64,000 bases of DNA from Psychroflexus sp. ALD_RP9 (GCF_017311165.1 NZ_CP062973.1:1364001-1428000); one strand, 5' to 3'. Positions 17,781-26,971 are shown, counted from the stretch's first letter. Numbers and translations: made by a program. The notes: generated from the sequence alone by a model not told the origin.

Positions 17781-18221
17781 ATGACAGCAGCTTTTGTTTT
17801 TCAGTTGGTTAATGCCTTAGTTTTGCCCGCTTGGTTAAGTTTAGTGTTTTTTCCGAAAAAGAAATGGCGACAATTGGTGGTTTATACGATTGCTTTGCTC
17901 ATGGCTTTGGTTTATGCGGTTTATGTGGTATCAGGTTTAGGGCAATTTAATCCTGAAGCCTTTTCTACTTTAGCAGGGATTAAGGCTTTATTTGCGACTG
18001 ATCAAGCGGTGTTAGCTGGCTGGATTCATTATTTAGTTTTTGATTTATTAGTAGGTAATTGGCTATTACAACAATCGCAAAAACACGGTATTTCGCATGC
18101 TTTCATGGTACCATGTTTATTGCTATGCTTTATGTTTGGTCCTGTGGGTTTTATAGCTTACAGCTTGGTGCGTTTAGCTTATAAAATTACTTCAAAGCCT
18201 TCAACCGAAGCTCAACAATAA
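17781..18221 (+). CDS. ABA4-like family membrane protein
   Basis: 146-residue protein of the ABA4-like (DUF4281) family with four hydrophobic segments. The characteristic first helix is followed by LPAWLSLVFFPKKKW. The central GWIHYLVFDLLVGNWLL contains the conserved His/Asp pair of the family, and LLCFMFGPVGFIAYSL follows. Plant ABA4 is needed for neoxanthin formation; bacterial members are uncharacterised. It is followed 15 bases later by a membrane-anchored protein gene, probably cotranscribed. Confidence 0.85.
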   Translation: MTAAFVFQLVNALVLPAWLSLVFFPKKKWRQLVVYTIALLMALVYAVYVVSGLGQFNPEAFSTLAGIKALFATDQAVLAGWIHYLVFDLLVGNWLLQQSQKHGISHAFMVPCLLLCFMFGPVGFIAYSLVRLAYKITSKPSTEAQQ

Positions 18222-18236
18222 CTAAACTACATCAAT

Positions 18237-18947
18237 ATGCTTCACACTTTTTTTAGTCGTTTATTAAAGGTCTTAGCCGCTATCTTGGGCTTATTGCTTA
18301 TTGGCTTTGTGGTGTTAAAATTAGTTTATAATTCGCCTGTACCTTCTGGAGAAAGCGGTCCAGCTGCCGACGACTTGGCACAGCAAATGTTAGATGCCAT
18401 GCATCATGAGGCTTTTTCTGAAGCCAAAGAAATTCATTGGGTGTTTCGCGATACCAATCATTACAAATGGTATTTACAAAAACATCAGGTGTTGGTATCT
18501 TGGGAAGATTATCAGGTTTTACTACAAACCAAAACACCTGAGCAAAGTAGCGCATATCACCAAGAAGTTGTATTAACGGGTAAAGCGAAAGACAAAGCGA
18601 TTGCTTACGCTGTAAAAAATTTTAATAACGACAGTTTTTGGTTGGTTGCGCCATATAAAGTTTTTGATCCTGGCACTAAGCGGGAGTTGGTTAAAGAGGC
18701 TGGCCAACAACAACTTTTAGTGACTTATACTTCTGGAGGAAGCACACCTGGCGACAGCTACCTTTGGCAATTAAATGATCAAAACCTACCTATTGCAATG
18801 AAGATGTGGGTGAGTATTATTCCCTTTGATGGTTTAGAAGCCCAATGGCTTAACTGGCAAATGACCAGTGGTGGTTTTCTTTTGCCTGAGCAACGACAAA
18901 TCATGGGCGTTAACATTCCTGTGAGCAAGGTAAAGGTTGTGCCTTAA
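18237..18947 (+). CDS. Membrane-anchored hypothetical protein
   Basis: 236 residues: an N-terminal membrane helix (about 9-29) followed by a soluble domain predicted outside the cytoplasm. The soluble part is rich in aromatic residues (EIHWVFRDTNHYKWYLQKHQVLVSWEDYQ in outline) and ends in alternating strands. It resembles unnamed Bacteroidota proteins that I cannot assign. It is close behind the ABA4-like gene. A 170-base gap then separates it from the accessory island, where base composition becomes more AT-rich. Confidence 0.65.
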   Translation: MLHTFFSRLLKVLAAILGLLLIGFVVLKLVYNSPVPSGESGPAADDLAQQMLDAMHHEAFSEAKEIHWVFRDTNHYKWYLQKHQVLVSWEDYQVLLQTKTPEQSSAYHQEVVLTGKAKDKAIAYAVKNFNNDSFWLVAPYKVFDPGTKRELVKEAGQQQLLVTYTSGGSTPGDSYLWQLNDQNLPIAMKMWVSIIPFDGLEAQWLNWQMTSGGFLLPEQRQIMGVNIPVSKVKVVP

Positions 18948-19116
18948 AGCTTTATGGTTTTACTAACCGTAAAATTAAAGGCAACATCAGTTAAGGATAA
19001 CCACCTCAGGACTTACTGATAGGCCTAAATATTGCCCAACTGAACGAGAAGTTCTAAAAAAATTTGATGGTTAAAATTATATTCGTTAGTTTTAAATTAA
19101 ACTTACAAACCAATTC

Positions 19117-20157
19117 ATGAGCCAACTTCCCTTTTCACCTCATATTAATAATAATGCTTTAGCCAGCATTTTTAATAATACTTCTGCCACCTATAAATTT
19201 TATTGGTTTTTAGGAATTATTGAAGAAGTTGAACAAGGAAGACGTGAAATTGAGAAAAAAAGAATTTTTTCGAGAATGATAGCAAATGCCTGGTATCCTA
19301 TTAACTATTTTAAGATATCGTTTGGCACTCAAGATAAAATTGCTGAAATCATAGAATATCTTGTTACAACCACTAATCTTGTAGAGAATGAAGACAAATC
19401 AAAAATATATAATTTCCTGACTGAATCACTTGATAAGGAAGTCATTAAATATTTATTTCATCTGGATAAAAACGTACCACATTGGTTTTTGAGTCCATGG
19501 TTTAAAGGGCATAAAAAAACTGAAATTTATAGACAATCCTTAGCGAGTAATGATTATGCTATGTATAGGCTTGAAAAAAATACAATTACTGTTAATGAAA
19601 ATTGGTTAACCTATATTTTATCAAATGCAAAAATATTAAAAGAGTATACACTATGGAATCTAGCACTATTTGTACAAAGTAAAAACCCATTAATACCAGA
19701 TGTTGTAAATAAATTAATTAAACCAGCAAAACGAAATTCACTGACGTACCAAAGAAATAATTTTTGGAATATATATCTTAATGAAAAAAGAGATGTTAGG
19801 TGTATTTTTACTGGTGAGCAACTCGATGAATCAAATTATGAGTTAGATCATTTTGTGCCATACTCATGGGTGTCACACGACTTGATTTGGAACTTAGTTC
19901 CTGTTTTATCAGGGTTTAATAGTTCTAAAAATAATAAACTTCCTATTCTTGAAAAGCATTTTAATAGCTTTTACAATATTCAAAAAGATGCCTTAAATTT
20001 AATTGATAAGAGATTGAAAAAAAGATTTCGAGATGAATATATTACTATATTTAAATCTTATCAAACACCTGAAGATTTTAAATACCAAAAATTAATGGAT
20101 ACTCTAGAGCCACAAATTTCGGCTGCAAGCAATAATGGCTTCGAGTTTCTAGAATAA
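19117..20157 (+). CDS. HNH endonuclease domain protein
   Basis: 346-residue protein with a C-terminal HNH nuclease module at about residues 228-290. CIFTGEQL is the first strand, the first catalytic His is in ELDHFVPYSW, Asn is in DLIWNLVPVLSG, and the last element is FNSSKNNKLP. The 220-residue N-terminal part is helical and not recognised. It lies four bases before a methyltransferase-HIT gene and faces a helicase-nuclease operon, a typical defence-island setting. It is probably a DNA nuclease acting with its partner; the target is unknown. Confidence 0.8.
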   Translation: MSQLPFSPHINNNALASIFNNTSATYKFYWFLGIIEEVEQGRREIEKKRIFSRMIANAWYPINYFKISFGTQDKIAEIIEYLVTTTNLVENEDKSKIYNFLTESLDKEVIKYLFHLDKNVPHWFLSPWFKGHKKTEIYRQSLASNDYAMYRLEKNTITVNENWLTYILSNAKILKEYTLWNLALFVQSKNPLIPDVVNKLIKPAKRNSLTYQRNNFWNIYLNEKRDVRCIFTGEQLDESNYELDHFVPYSWVSHDLIWNLVPVLSGFNSSKNNKLPILEKHFNSFYNIQKDALNLIDKRLKKRFRDEYITIFKSYQTPEDFKYQKLMDTLEPQISAASNNGFEFLE

Positions 20158-20161
20158 AATC

Positions 20162-21022
20162 ATGGCCAACCAAAAGACTAACTCACATTTCACCGCTAAA
20201 GAAAGAGAAAAAATATCTTTCCCTACACGTATTTTGCTTAATGAAAATTTAATTGATGGCAAAACATTAGACTTTGGCTGTGGGCACGGAAAAGATGTTG
20301 AAGAGTTAAAAGCAAAAGGTTTTGAAATTGAAGGTTATGATCCGTATTACCAGCCTGATTATCCAAATCAAAAATTTGATACGATTTTATGCCATTACGT
20401 ATTGAATGTTTTACAAAACCAAGACCAAGCAAAAGTTTTATATGAAGTTTCTAACTTACTAAAATTTGGAGGGAAAGCCTATTTTAGTGTACGTCGAGAC
20501 ATCAATAACCCTGGTTTTAGAACTCATTTTGTACATAAAGTAAAAACGTTTCAAACCAATGTCATTCTTCCGTTTAAAACAGTTTTCATTAATGAAAATG
20601 TAGAAATTTACGAATACCAACACTATTGTTTTCTAAACCAAAATCAACCAGAAGTCAGTCCGTTTTTTGAAAAACTAGAACCCAAAGAGCAAGTGGGCGA
20701 ATTAGCGAGTTGCTTTGCTTTTCGGGATAAGTTTCCAGTTACAAAAGGGCACACTTTAGTGATTCCCAAGCGACAAGTTGCTAATTACTTCGATTTAAAT
20801 TTTAAAGAACAATCGGCCTGTTGGTTTTTAGTCAACTTAATTAAAGCCGACTTGCAAAAACAGTTCAGTCCTGATGGTTTTAACATCGGCATCAACATCA
20901 ACGAAGCCGCTGGACAAACTATTTTTCATTGCCACATCCACATTATTCCCAGATATAATAACGATGTTGAAAATCCGCGTGGAGGCGTTCGTGGGGTTAT
21001 TGATGGAAAGAAGGAGTATTGA
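20162..21022 (+). CDS. Bifunctional SAM-dependent methyltransferase / HIT family protein
   Basis: 286-residue fusion. The N-terminal half (about 1-160) has the class I methyltransferase motif LDFGCGHGKD (SAM-binding loop) and the acidic end of the next strand, GYDPYY. The C-terminal half (about 170-286) is a HIT hydrolase domain with the histidine triad HCHIHIIPR and an upstream KGHTLVIPKRQ strand. HIT proteins hydrolyse or transfer nucleotide phosphates. The same two-domain fusion is known in other bacteria. It forms an operon with the HNH gene; one base separates its stop from that of the convergent 660-residue protein gene. Confidence 0.88.
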   Translation: MANQKTNSHFTAKEREKISFPTRILLNENLIDGKTLDFGCGHGKDVEELKAKGFEIEGYDPYYQPDYPNQKFDTILCHYVLNVLQNQDQAKVLYEVSNLLKFGGKAYFSVRRDINNPGFRTHFVHKVKTFQTNVILPFKTVFINENVEIYEYQHYCFLNQNQPEVSPFFEKLEPKEQVGELASCFAFRDKFPVTKGHTLVIPKRQVANYFDLNFKEQSACWFLVNLIKADLQKQFSPDGFNIGININEAAGQTIFHCHIHIIPRYNNDVENPRGGVRGVIDGKKEY

Positions 21023-21023
21023 T

Positions 21024-23006
21024 TTAAATCATTTTAATCCATTCTCTAAGATATTTTATTGGAAACGGTAAAACTGTCAAATCTCCATTTTTAACAAAAT
21101 CAACATTCATAAGAGGAAGTAATTTATCAAAAAGGTATTGTGAATTTTTAAAAGTATCAATTTTTCTAATCACCGATGCTCTCGAAATAGTTTGTTGAAT
21201 TCCTTTTCCTTTTATACCAACAAAATAAAAGTGACTTTTATTTTGTCGGAATGAGTGAATATCTAACTGACTGTCTAATAATTCATATCTGGATTTATCT
21301 CTTAAATATGATTTTAATACTTCTCCTGTTTCTTGTTTAACTTTTTCGACAAAGGTTTTTTTGTCATTTCTGTTTTTGAAGCAGTGTAGTAGATTTTTTT
21401 TATTCCAAATTTCAATTTGATTTATTTTGCTTTTTAACCCTTGCGCTTTTTCTGTTTCAAATACTTCACCTATTAATTTTAATACTAAATCTTTAGTGAT
21501 ATTAATTTTGGCAGTTTCTTTCGTCAATATATCGTTTATTAATTCAAACTCTGGAATTGTGAAGTTATTAGTTCGCTTTATTATATTAATATTCCCAATA
21601 TCATCCTTAACAATAAATTCGGTATAGTTATCATTACCAAAAGCATCACACAACTCATCATATTCATTTTGATTAAATAAATCTGATTCGAATTTTTCAA
21701 AATAAAATTTACCATCCGGTTTAACTGTTAAGTAGTAGAATTCTTCATTATGTTTTATTCCAAAAATCCATTTGTTAGTGTAATTAAACTTAGACCAATC
21801 AATTATTGAAATTTTATTGTTGCTAATATCATTTTTAATTGCTAATTCTTTAATAATTGCTTTGAGACTTGCTTTTGAGTTCAGTTTGAAATCTTCAAAA
21901 GTTATATGTTGGATATTATTGGAAGGTTTATAAGGGTCATTCTGTTCATATTTTTGATAAAAACGTTTATTGTGAATTAGCTTAACACTATAACTCGTAT
22001 TGTTTTCTTTTTTAGCAATTTTTGTTTTTGAATTTGGAACAAGGCTCTCAATTTCTTGTTTGATGAAATCAAGATGTTCGTTTGAGCTTTCATCTTTGAT
22101 TCCATCAATTAGAAAAATACTTTCATTTAATTTACTATAATCAAAAGTATTTAAATGGCGAACAACATTGTTTGCTTTAACTTCTTTAAATTTAAAACTT
22201 AAATACTTTGAGAGTTTCTCGTTTATGTTGTCTAAAACATCTGATAATATTCCTATTTTACTGTCTTTAAATTCGTTTAAGTTGCTAAAATCTAAAAATG
22301 GAATATTACTTTTCTCTAAAGTTCCTTTTTTTGAAGTTTGTTTTAGGATGAATAGATTATCTGCTTTAACTTTCTCGGTAGATAAAACCCGTCTAAGTGT
22401 GTTGGTGGAATGAACAAATGTATATTTTGGGTATTCTTTGAGTTTCTTTTTCGAAAACTCCATTTGCTTACTTAATAAAACACTTGAAAATGTTTTTACA
22501 TTTAGTTGTAAACAACAATTTGGATCAATATAAAAATCTAACCCTACAATTTTAAAAATTTGTTCTTTTTCTTTTGACTTACTAATTTTTAAATGGCTTG
22601 GACTGAATAAATAAAGCTTACCTGTCAGGTTGTTAAATGTTAGTCTTTTATGATTTGGTGTAGCAATTGAGTTAATTATTAACTGGGCTAGTGTATGTGT
22701 ATCTAATTGTTCAAGTTCTTTTGCATTTAAAAACTTAAATGAAAACTTATCACCATCTTCAATTTTTTCAAGTTGTTTAGATATATCTAAGTTTGTAATA
22801 TACTTTTTGTCAAATAGTGCGTAAAATGATTTGCCTCTTTCAAAAATGATACTTTTTGTTTTTAATTTAAACCCAATCTCATCAAGCACTAATGCACCAT
22901 ATTTTATATAATCCTCAGAAGCAGAAAACTTAACAACTGTATAGTCCAACAACAATTGCTGGAAGTTCAACTGTATATCTAACTGGTTTGTTTTACAAGT
23001 TTGCAT
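21024..23006 (-). CDS. DdmE-like partner of helicase-nuclease (candidate inactive Argonaute)
   Basis: 660 residues, no domain identified with certainty. It follows a DdmD-like helicase-nuclease and overlaps it by 14 bases. In Vibrio cholerae the partner in this position is DdmE, a DNA-guided, catalytically dead Argonaute of similar size. Suggestive features: residues 245-345 could be a MID domain (a strand-helix pattern, with IKQEIESLVPNSKTKI resembling the guide-end pocket helix). Residues 376-450 (LKAIIKELAIKND, then WIFGIKHNEEFYYLTVKPDG) look like the start of an RNase H/PIWI fold. There the first catalytic Asp position reads Lys (GIK). No DEDX set was found. All of this is inference; an unrelated accessory protein remains possible. 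Confidence 0.5.
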   Translation of the reverse strand: MQTCKTNQLDIQLNFQQLLLDYTVVKFSASEDYIKYGALVLDEIGFKLKTKSIIFERGKSFYALFDKKYITNLDISKQLEKIEDGDKFSFKFLNAKELEQLDTHTLAQLIINSIATPNHKRLTFNNLTGKLYLFSPSHLKISKSKEKEQIFKIVGLDFYIDPNCCLQLNVKTFSSVLLSKQMEFSKKKLKEYPKYTFVHSTNTLRRVLSTEKVKADNLFILKQTSKKGTLEKSNIPFLDFSNLNEFKDSKIGILSDVLDNINEKLSKYLSFKFKEVKANNVVRHLNTFDYSKLNESIFLIDGIKDESSNEHLDFIKQEIESLVPNSKTKIAKKENNTSYSVKLIHNKRFYQKYEQNDPYKPSNNIQHITFEDFKLNSKASLKAIIKELAIKNDISNNKISIIDWSKFNYTNKWIFGIKHNEEFYYLTVKPDGKFYFEKFESDLFNQNEYDELCDAFGNDNYTEFIVKDDIGNINIIKRTNNFTIPEFELINDILTKETAKINITKDLVLKLIGEVFETEKAQGLKSKINQIEIWNKKNLLHCFKNRNDKKTFVEKVKQETGEVLKSYLRDKSRYELLDSQLDIHSFRQNKSHFYFVGIKGKGIQQTISRASVIRKIDTFKNSQYLFDKLLPLMNVDFVKNGDLTVLPFPIKYLREWIKMI

Positions 23007-26000
23007 AAATGTTTATCTCTTTTAAAATTGAGTGGTTTAATTCCTTTGTTTGTGTATTCCATAAAAACGGAACTTCAATAATTTTTCCGTCAGTAGATTT
23101 TACTGTTTGCCATTCATTGGCAGAGAGAATATTAACTATAAACACTTTATCGCCTTGCACTTTTTCTAACTTCTTTCTGATTTTAGACTCTTGATTTTCA
23201 AAACCGATTTCTGTTGTTTCTTTCCAGTGTTTGAAATCTACATAAATGTTAGAGTCTTTTATTTTATAATCAAAAATCTCGTATTTCTCAATTGATAATT
23301 CTTCAAGTTGAATACCGAAATGATTTTTGAAAATGAATTCACCTATTTGCTCTCCTAAAGTTCCTTTGTAAATATTATTGAACATAACAGGTGTAATAAT
23401 ATACTTATTGGTTTTGAACGATTTTGCCCATTTCTTTTTGTCAAAAAGGTCATTTACTCCGTCTATTTCTAAAAGTTCATTTAGCCTTGCAGTTTCAAAA
23501 GAAATTTCACTTCCGCTATTAGATTTGAAATCAACAATAATATTTTTAAAATCGTTGAAGTATTCAGATTCTTTAAGTTCGAAATGGTATTTATTTGATG
23601 CTTTTGGTAATTCAATATATAAATCCAAAATTCGATTCAAATTCAAGGTATTTATTTCTTCTTCCGATATAGTTGGAAAACGTAAACACATTTCTCTTAG
23701 CTTTTCCCATTCTTTTACTCGTTTTTCGTTCCAACCCCATTCTTCATTTGATATAAATTTTTGAATTATAGAATGAACTTTTTTATTAGTTGCAGTGGCA
23801 AGATTTTTAAATTTTGAATCTGTTTGCTGTTGGATTTTGATTTGTTGTTTACTTGAATTAACCAAAGCTTTAAATTCATTCAATACTAAATTATTTTCTG
23901 TATCAAAATCGCAAATTAACCTATCTAACTCTTTATCTGCATAGATGTAGATACTTAGTGCCTTTAAATTAGTTCTACATATTCTTCCAATGGCTTGGAT
24001 TATATATTTAGCGTAGTGTTGTTTTATATTGTCGTCTTGATAAAGATTAACTTTTGGTTTGCCTAAATCTTCTTTGGTATTAAAAGAAGCTAATAAATGT
24101 TTAAATGCTCTAGTAACTTCTGTGTTTAATTGATTTATGGAAATTATACCAGCTTGTGTTAAAAATTCTAATTGAAAAAGGTATTTAATAAAGCCTTCTT
24201 CATTTAAATCTTTATTAACTTGCTGTATAATATGTGTTGGTTTGTCTAAATAAATAGCGTTAATATCAGTCTTTCCTTTAGTATTCCAATTAATTAGTTT
24301 TTTACTTCTAACATTTATCAGATCTTTAGGATTTTGTGCTATAAACTGTAAATTTTGACCAGCTCCCATTGTTTGATACATAGAGATTATAAATACTTTT
24401 TTTCCTTTTTCAAGTCGTTTTATTAAGTCTTGTTTTTTGTTATCAAAGTCATTACTGTTTATAACTGTGTAAGCATTTTTAATCTTGAATTTATCATTAA
24501 TTTTGAATTCGTCAACAAGATTGTTTTCTTCAACTAGCATTTCAAATATCTCTTTCAAAATAGCTAAGTCAAGAGTTTTATCGTTCCATTTAGGTTCTTT
24601 GTTTAATAAGCAGAGAAAGCCTTTAATGTCATCTTGAAGTAGAAACTGCTTAAATGCATAGGAAATCTTATAATATCGATTAAGTAAGTAACCGTTAATT
24701 TTGTGATTTTTAGCTTTAATTTTTCCTAAAATTTCATTTGCTAGCTCTTTACTATTAAGTAAATTGTAAAAATCATTTTGATATTTTTCAAACTCAACAT
24801 CATTTGGTTTTAGATAGCCTAACCATTCAGTATGAATTTTTGCTTTATAATAGTATTTATTTTGCTCGTTAAATAAATCCGTTAGAATTTTATTTTCTTC
24901 ACTATTTAATTCTATAAATTTTGAACCTAATTGTCTTTTAAGATAAGTTATGTCATAATTACCCGTAACTGTCTTAACTAAAGCAGTTGCTGAAATCCCA
25001 ATAACCTTAGATTTCTCAGCAAGTTTTAATAAAAATTTTTCAGGGGTATTTTGAAAACTATAAATGAATGTTTTCGTTTTAGATTGATGAGAATCGTCAT
25101 CTACAAAATCATAATACCTAAAACCATTTTCGTAAACGCTCAAATCATAATTAAGTTCGGTTTTTCCGTTTTTGTTTTTTGTTGGTTTTTCTCTCGAACT
25201 TAAAATATTATCAATTAAAAAGTTTTTGTATTTGATATCTAACCCAAACTCCTCAATAACTGTACTTAATGCTAAATCAAACGTAAATTCAGCTCTTTTT
25301 GGGTTGCTTTCTCTCTCTTGTGTTTCAAGTTGCTGATAATTTTCTGCAATACTTTTTAACACTCCACTAAAATAATTTACAAAGCCTTTTATTTGGTTCA
25401 GTAAATGAACCATACTTTCGCCTTTAGGTTTTGTGTTTTCAAAAATTATTTCATTTGTTTTAGATGATTTATTTTTATTAAGACGAATATAACTTTTATT
25501 GTTTCTGTAAACAGAATGGTATTGAAAATCGTGAAACAATAAATTTCTTTGATTTACATTTTCATTTTCATGATTTTGTGTTTTAAAGCTATAATCGAGC
25601 TGATATTTGGTTACAATTTCTTCTGATTTTTTTAATAAGGCTTCTTGTATGTCGTGAAGTGGTAAACCATAATTATTATCAATTAATTTTTGTCTTTTTT
25701 CTGAATGAGTTATAAACTTCTGAGGAAAAATATTTTTAGATAATGCCCAATTGATTTCTGTAAAAAGATGAATGAAATCAATTCGTTGTTTTTTTCCTTT
25801 TTCGATTATATTTTTGAGAATATTGTCTTTTGTAGCATCAAATTCATCTATGAAAATAATTGCATCTTTTGTTAAATCATTTTCCAAGAATGAGTATGAA
25901 GGTTCTACTAACGTACTATTTTTATGGTAGAATTTATCAATGCTTAGAAAGAACACTTTTCTTTTTGATGTGAATACAGCAGGATAAAGTTCTCCAATCC

Positions 26001-26538
26001 ATTTTAGCTCATCATTGGTTTGAATTGCTTTAATTCGTTCTTGTTTATTAGTGAAATTATCTTTTAGATACTTTTCAATTATTCTTCTAAACTTTGGTTC
26101 AAAATCGGTTCTAATTTCATCTTTAAGTTTAGAAACATATACTTTTAATGAATTATTTTTTTCGTTGTTTTTAATTTCAGCAACATTACTTTTTATAGAG
26201 TAAAAAACTTTATGGTTTTTAAAATAGTCGTTTATAGAGTTTTCTACATCTTGAAAACGCTTAACTAAACAGTCAGAGTTTGAGTCTAAAAAAGTAATAT
26301 CTTTTTCAAACTCCTGAAGCTTATTTTTAGGTTTAAAAAAGTCATCTCTCAATTCATCAAAAGGAAGATTCTTTTTAAGATTTGTTACGAAAAATATCTT
26401 TCTATTTTCTTTGCAATAGCTTTTGTAATTTTCAAAAATCCAAGTTAAAACTGTATGAGTTTTTCCAGAGCCAGTAGGTGGGTTAAATAATAATAATCCA
26501 TTTTCTTTGTTACAGTGATTATCCAGGATTTTTTTCAT
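22993..26538 (-). CDS. SF2 helicase with C-terminal PD-(D/E)XK nuclease (DdmD-like)
   Basis: 1181 residues. Helicase motifs in order: Walker A PPTGSGKT (20-27), DEFD box in IIFIDEFDATKD (about 227-238), motif III-type GISATAL (514-520), MYQTMGAGQNLQF (about 720-732), and motif VI QAIGRICR (848-855). The C-terminus carries a PD-(D/E)XK nuclease: Glu in GTLGEQIGE (1059-1067), Asp in IFDYKI (about 1090) and DFK (1101-1103). The combination and length match DdmD, the helicase-nuclease that destroys plasmids in Vibrio cholerae. A stop codon two codons upstream of the ATG fixes the start. It overlaps the 660-residue partner gene. AT-rich coding unlike its neighbours. Confidence 0.82.
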   Translation of the reverse strand: MKKILDNHCNKENGLLLFNPPTGSGKTHTVLTWIFENYKSYCKENRKIFFVTNLKKNLPFDELRDDFFKPKNKLQEFEKDITFLDSNSDCLVKRFQDVENSINDYFKNHKVFYSIKSNVAEIKNNEKNNSLKVYVSKLKDEIRTDFEPKFRRIIEKYLKDNFTNKQERIKAIQTNDELKWIGELYPAVFTSKRKVFFLSIDKFYHKNSTLVEPSYSFLENDLTKDAIIFIDEFDATKDNILKNIIEKGKKQRIDFIHLFTEINWALSKNIFPQKFITHSEKRQKLIDNNYGLPLHDIQEALLKKSEEIVTKYQLDYSFKTQNHENENVNQRNLLFHDFQYHSVYRNNKSYIRLNKNKSSKTNEIIFENTKPKGESMVHLLNQIKGFVNYFSGVLKSIAENYQQLETQERESNPKRAEFTFDLALSTVIEEFGLDIKYKNFLIDNILSSREKPTKNKNGKTELNYDLSVYENGFRYYDFVDDDSHQSKTKTFIYSFQNTPEKFLLKLAEKSKVIGISATALVKTVTGNYDITYLKRQLGSKFIELNSEENKILTDLFNEQNKYYYKAKIHTEWLGYLKPNDVEFEKYQNDFYNLLNSKELANEILGKIKAKNHKINGYLLNRYYKISYAFKQFLLQDDIKGFLCLLNKEPKWNDKTLDLAILKEIFEMLVEENNLVDEFKINDKFKIKNAYTVINSNDFDNKKQDLIKRLEKGKKVFIISMYQTMGAGQNLQFIAQNPKDLINVRSKKLINWNTKGKTDINAIYLDKPTHIIQQVNKDLNEEGFIKYLFQLEFLTQAGIISINQLNTEVTRAFKHLLASFNTKEDLGKPKVNLYQDDNIKQHYAKYIIQAIGRICRTNLKALSIYIYADKELDRLICDFDTENNLVLNEFKALVNSSKQQIKIQQQTDSKFKNLATATNKKVHSIIQKFISNEEWGWNEKRVKEWEKLREMCLRFPTISEEEINTLNLNRILDLYIELPKASNKYHFELKESEYFNDFKNIIVDFKSNSGSEISFETARLNELLEIDGVNDLFDKKKWAKSFKTNKYIITPVMFNNIYKGTLGEQIGEFIFKNHFGIQLEELSIEKYEIFDYKIKDSNIYVDFKHWKETTEIGFENQESKIRKKLEKVQGDKVFIVNILSANEWQTVKSTDGKIIEVPFLWNTQTKELNHSILKEINIYANL

Positions 26539-26633
26539 TCTTTAAACGATTAAATGGTAACTTACGTATCAATTATATATAATTCATTTAAATTATCATA
26601 ATTATAAATTGTTTTTTATTGTTAATAAACAAA

Positions 26634-26641
26634 CAAAAGTA
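26634..26641 (-). promoter_or_regulatory. Possible -7 element of the helicase operon
   Basis: On the minus strand TACTTTTG fits TAnnTTTG. It would give a transcript start near 26628 and an AT-rich leader of about 90 bases before the ATG at 26538. No convincing -33 TTTG was seen, so confidence is low. Confidence 0.4.
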
Positions 26642-26679
26642 TCGCTAATTGTTATTCTGGGCGTTTTTTTACCGTTTAC

Positions 26680-26931
26680 ATGGTAGATGATAATGGAAAT
26701 ACTTGGAAAGAGTTAAGTTATAACGGTTATGGTATTTTTGGAGGCAAAGATTTTTATGAATTATTAGCTGAAATGAATGGTCTAACCAATAGGGAAGATG
26801 GTATTAAACTTTATTTTGATAAGGATGAAAGTAACGTAAAATATCCTAATTTGGTTGAGCACATTGAAAGTTGGCAATGGCAAAACAAAAAACCTGAAAG
26901 ATGTCCATACCAAGGTCACTTTTATGAGTAA
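26680..26931 (+). CDS. Small hypothetical protein, possibly 5'-truncated
   Basis: 83 residues from ATG 26680, soluble and aromatic-rich, with a Gly-Gly turn (GYGIFGGKDFYELL) and a Pro/Cys-containing end (PERCPYQGHFYE). The frame is open for 17 codons further upstream (to 26629) without a start codon, and the in-frame TVY just before the Met continues the strand-like pattern. It may therefore be the tail of a longer gene cut off at the island edge. I recall similar unnamed Bacteroidota proteins but cannot name a family. It is divergent from the helicase gene. Confidence 0.5.
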   Translation: MVDDNGNTWKELSYNGYGIFGGKDFYELLAEMNGLTNREDGIKLYFDKDESNVKYPNLVEHIESWQWQNKKPERCPYQGHFYE

Positions 26932-26939
26932 GCATCAGC

Positions 26940-26971
26940 TAGCTTAAAAACTTATGATAAGTTTTTAGCTA
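26940..26971 (+). terminator. Strong hairpin after the small hypothetical gene
   Basis: An inverted repeat of about 13 bp with one bulged T, based on TAGCT-AAAAACTTA and its complement around a short loop. It begins nine bases after the stop codon at 26931. No clean T run follows, so it may be a weak or rho-assisted terminator. Confidence 0.5.

Noticed and set aside
18298..18576. Short ORFs on both strands within the 236-residue protein gene
   Set aside because: Shadows of a gene with a signal anchor and normal coding pattern.
22993..26538. Type III restriction or Hachiman helicase
   Set aside because: No Mod methyltransferase is adjacent in the operon, and the partner is twice the size of HamA with no similarity seen. 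The C-terminal nuclease with a large partner fits DdmD better.
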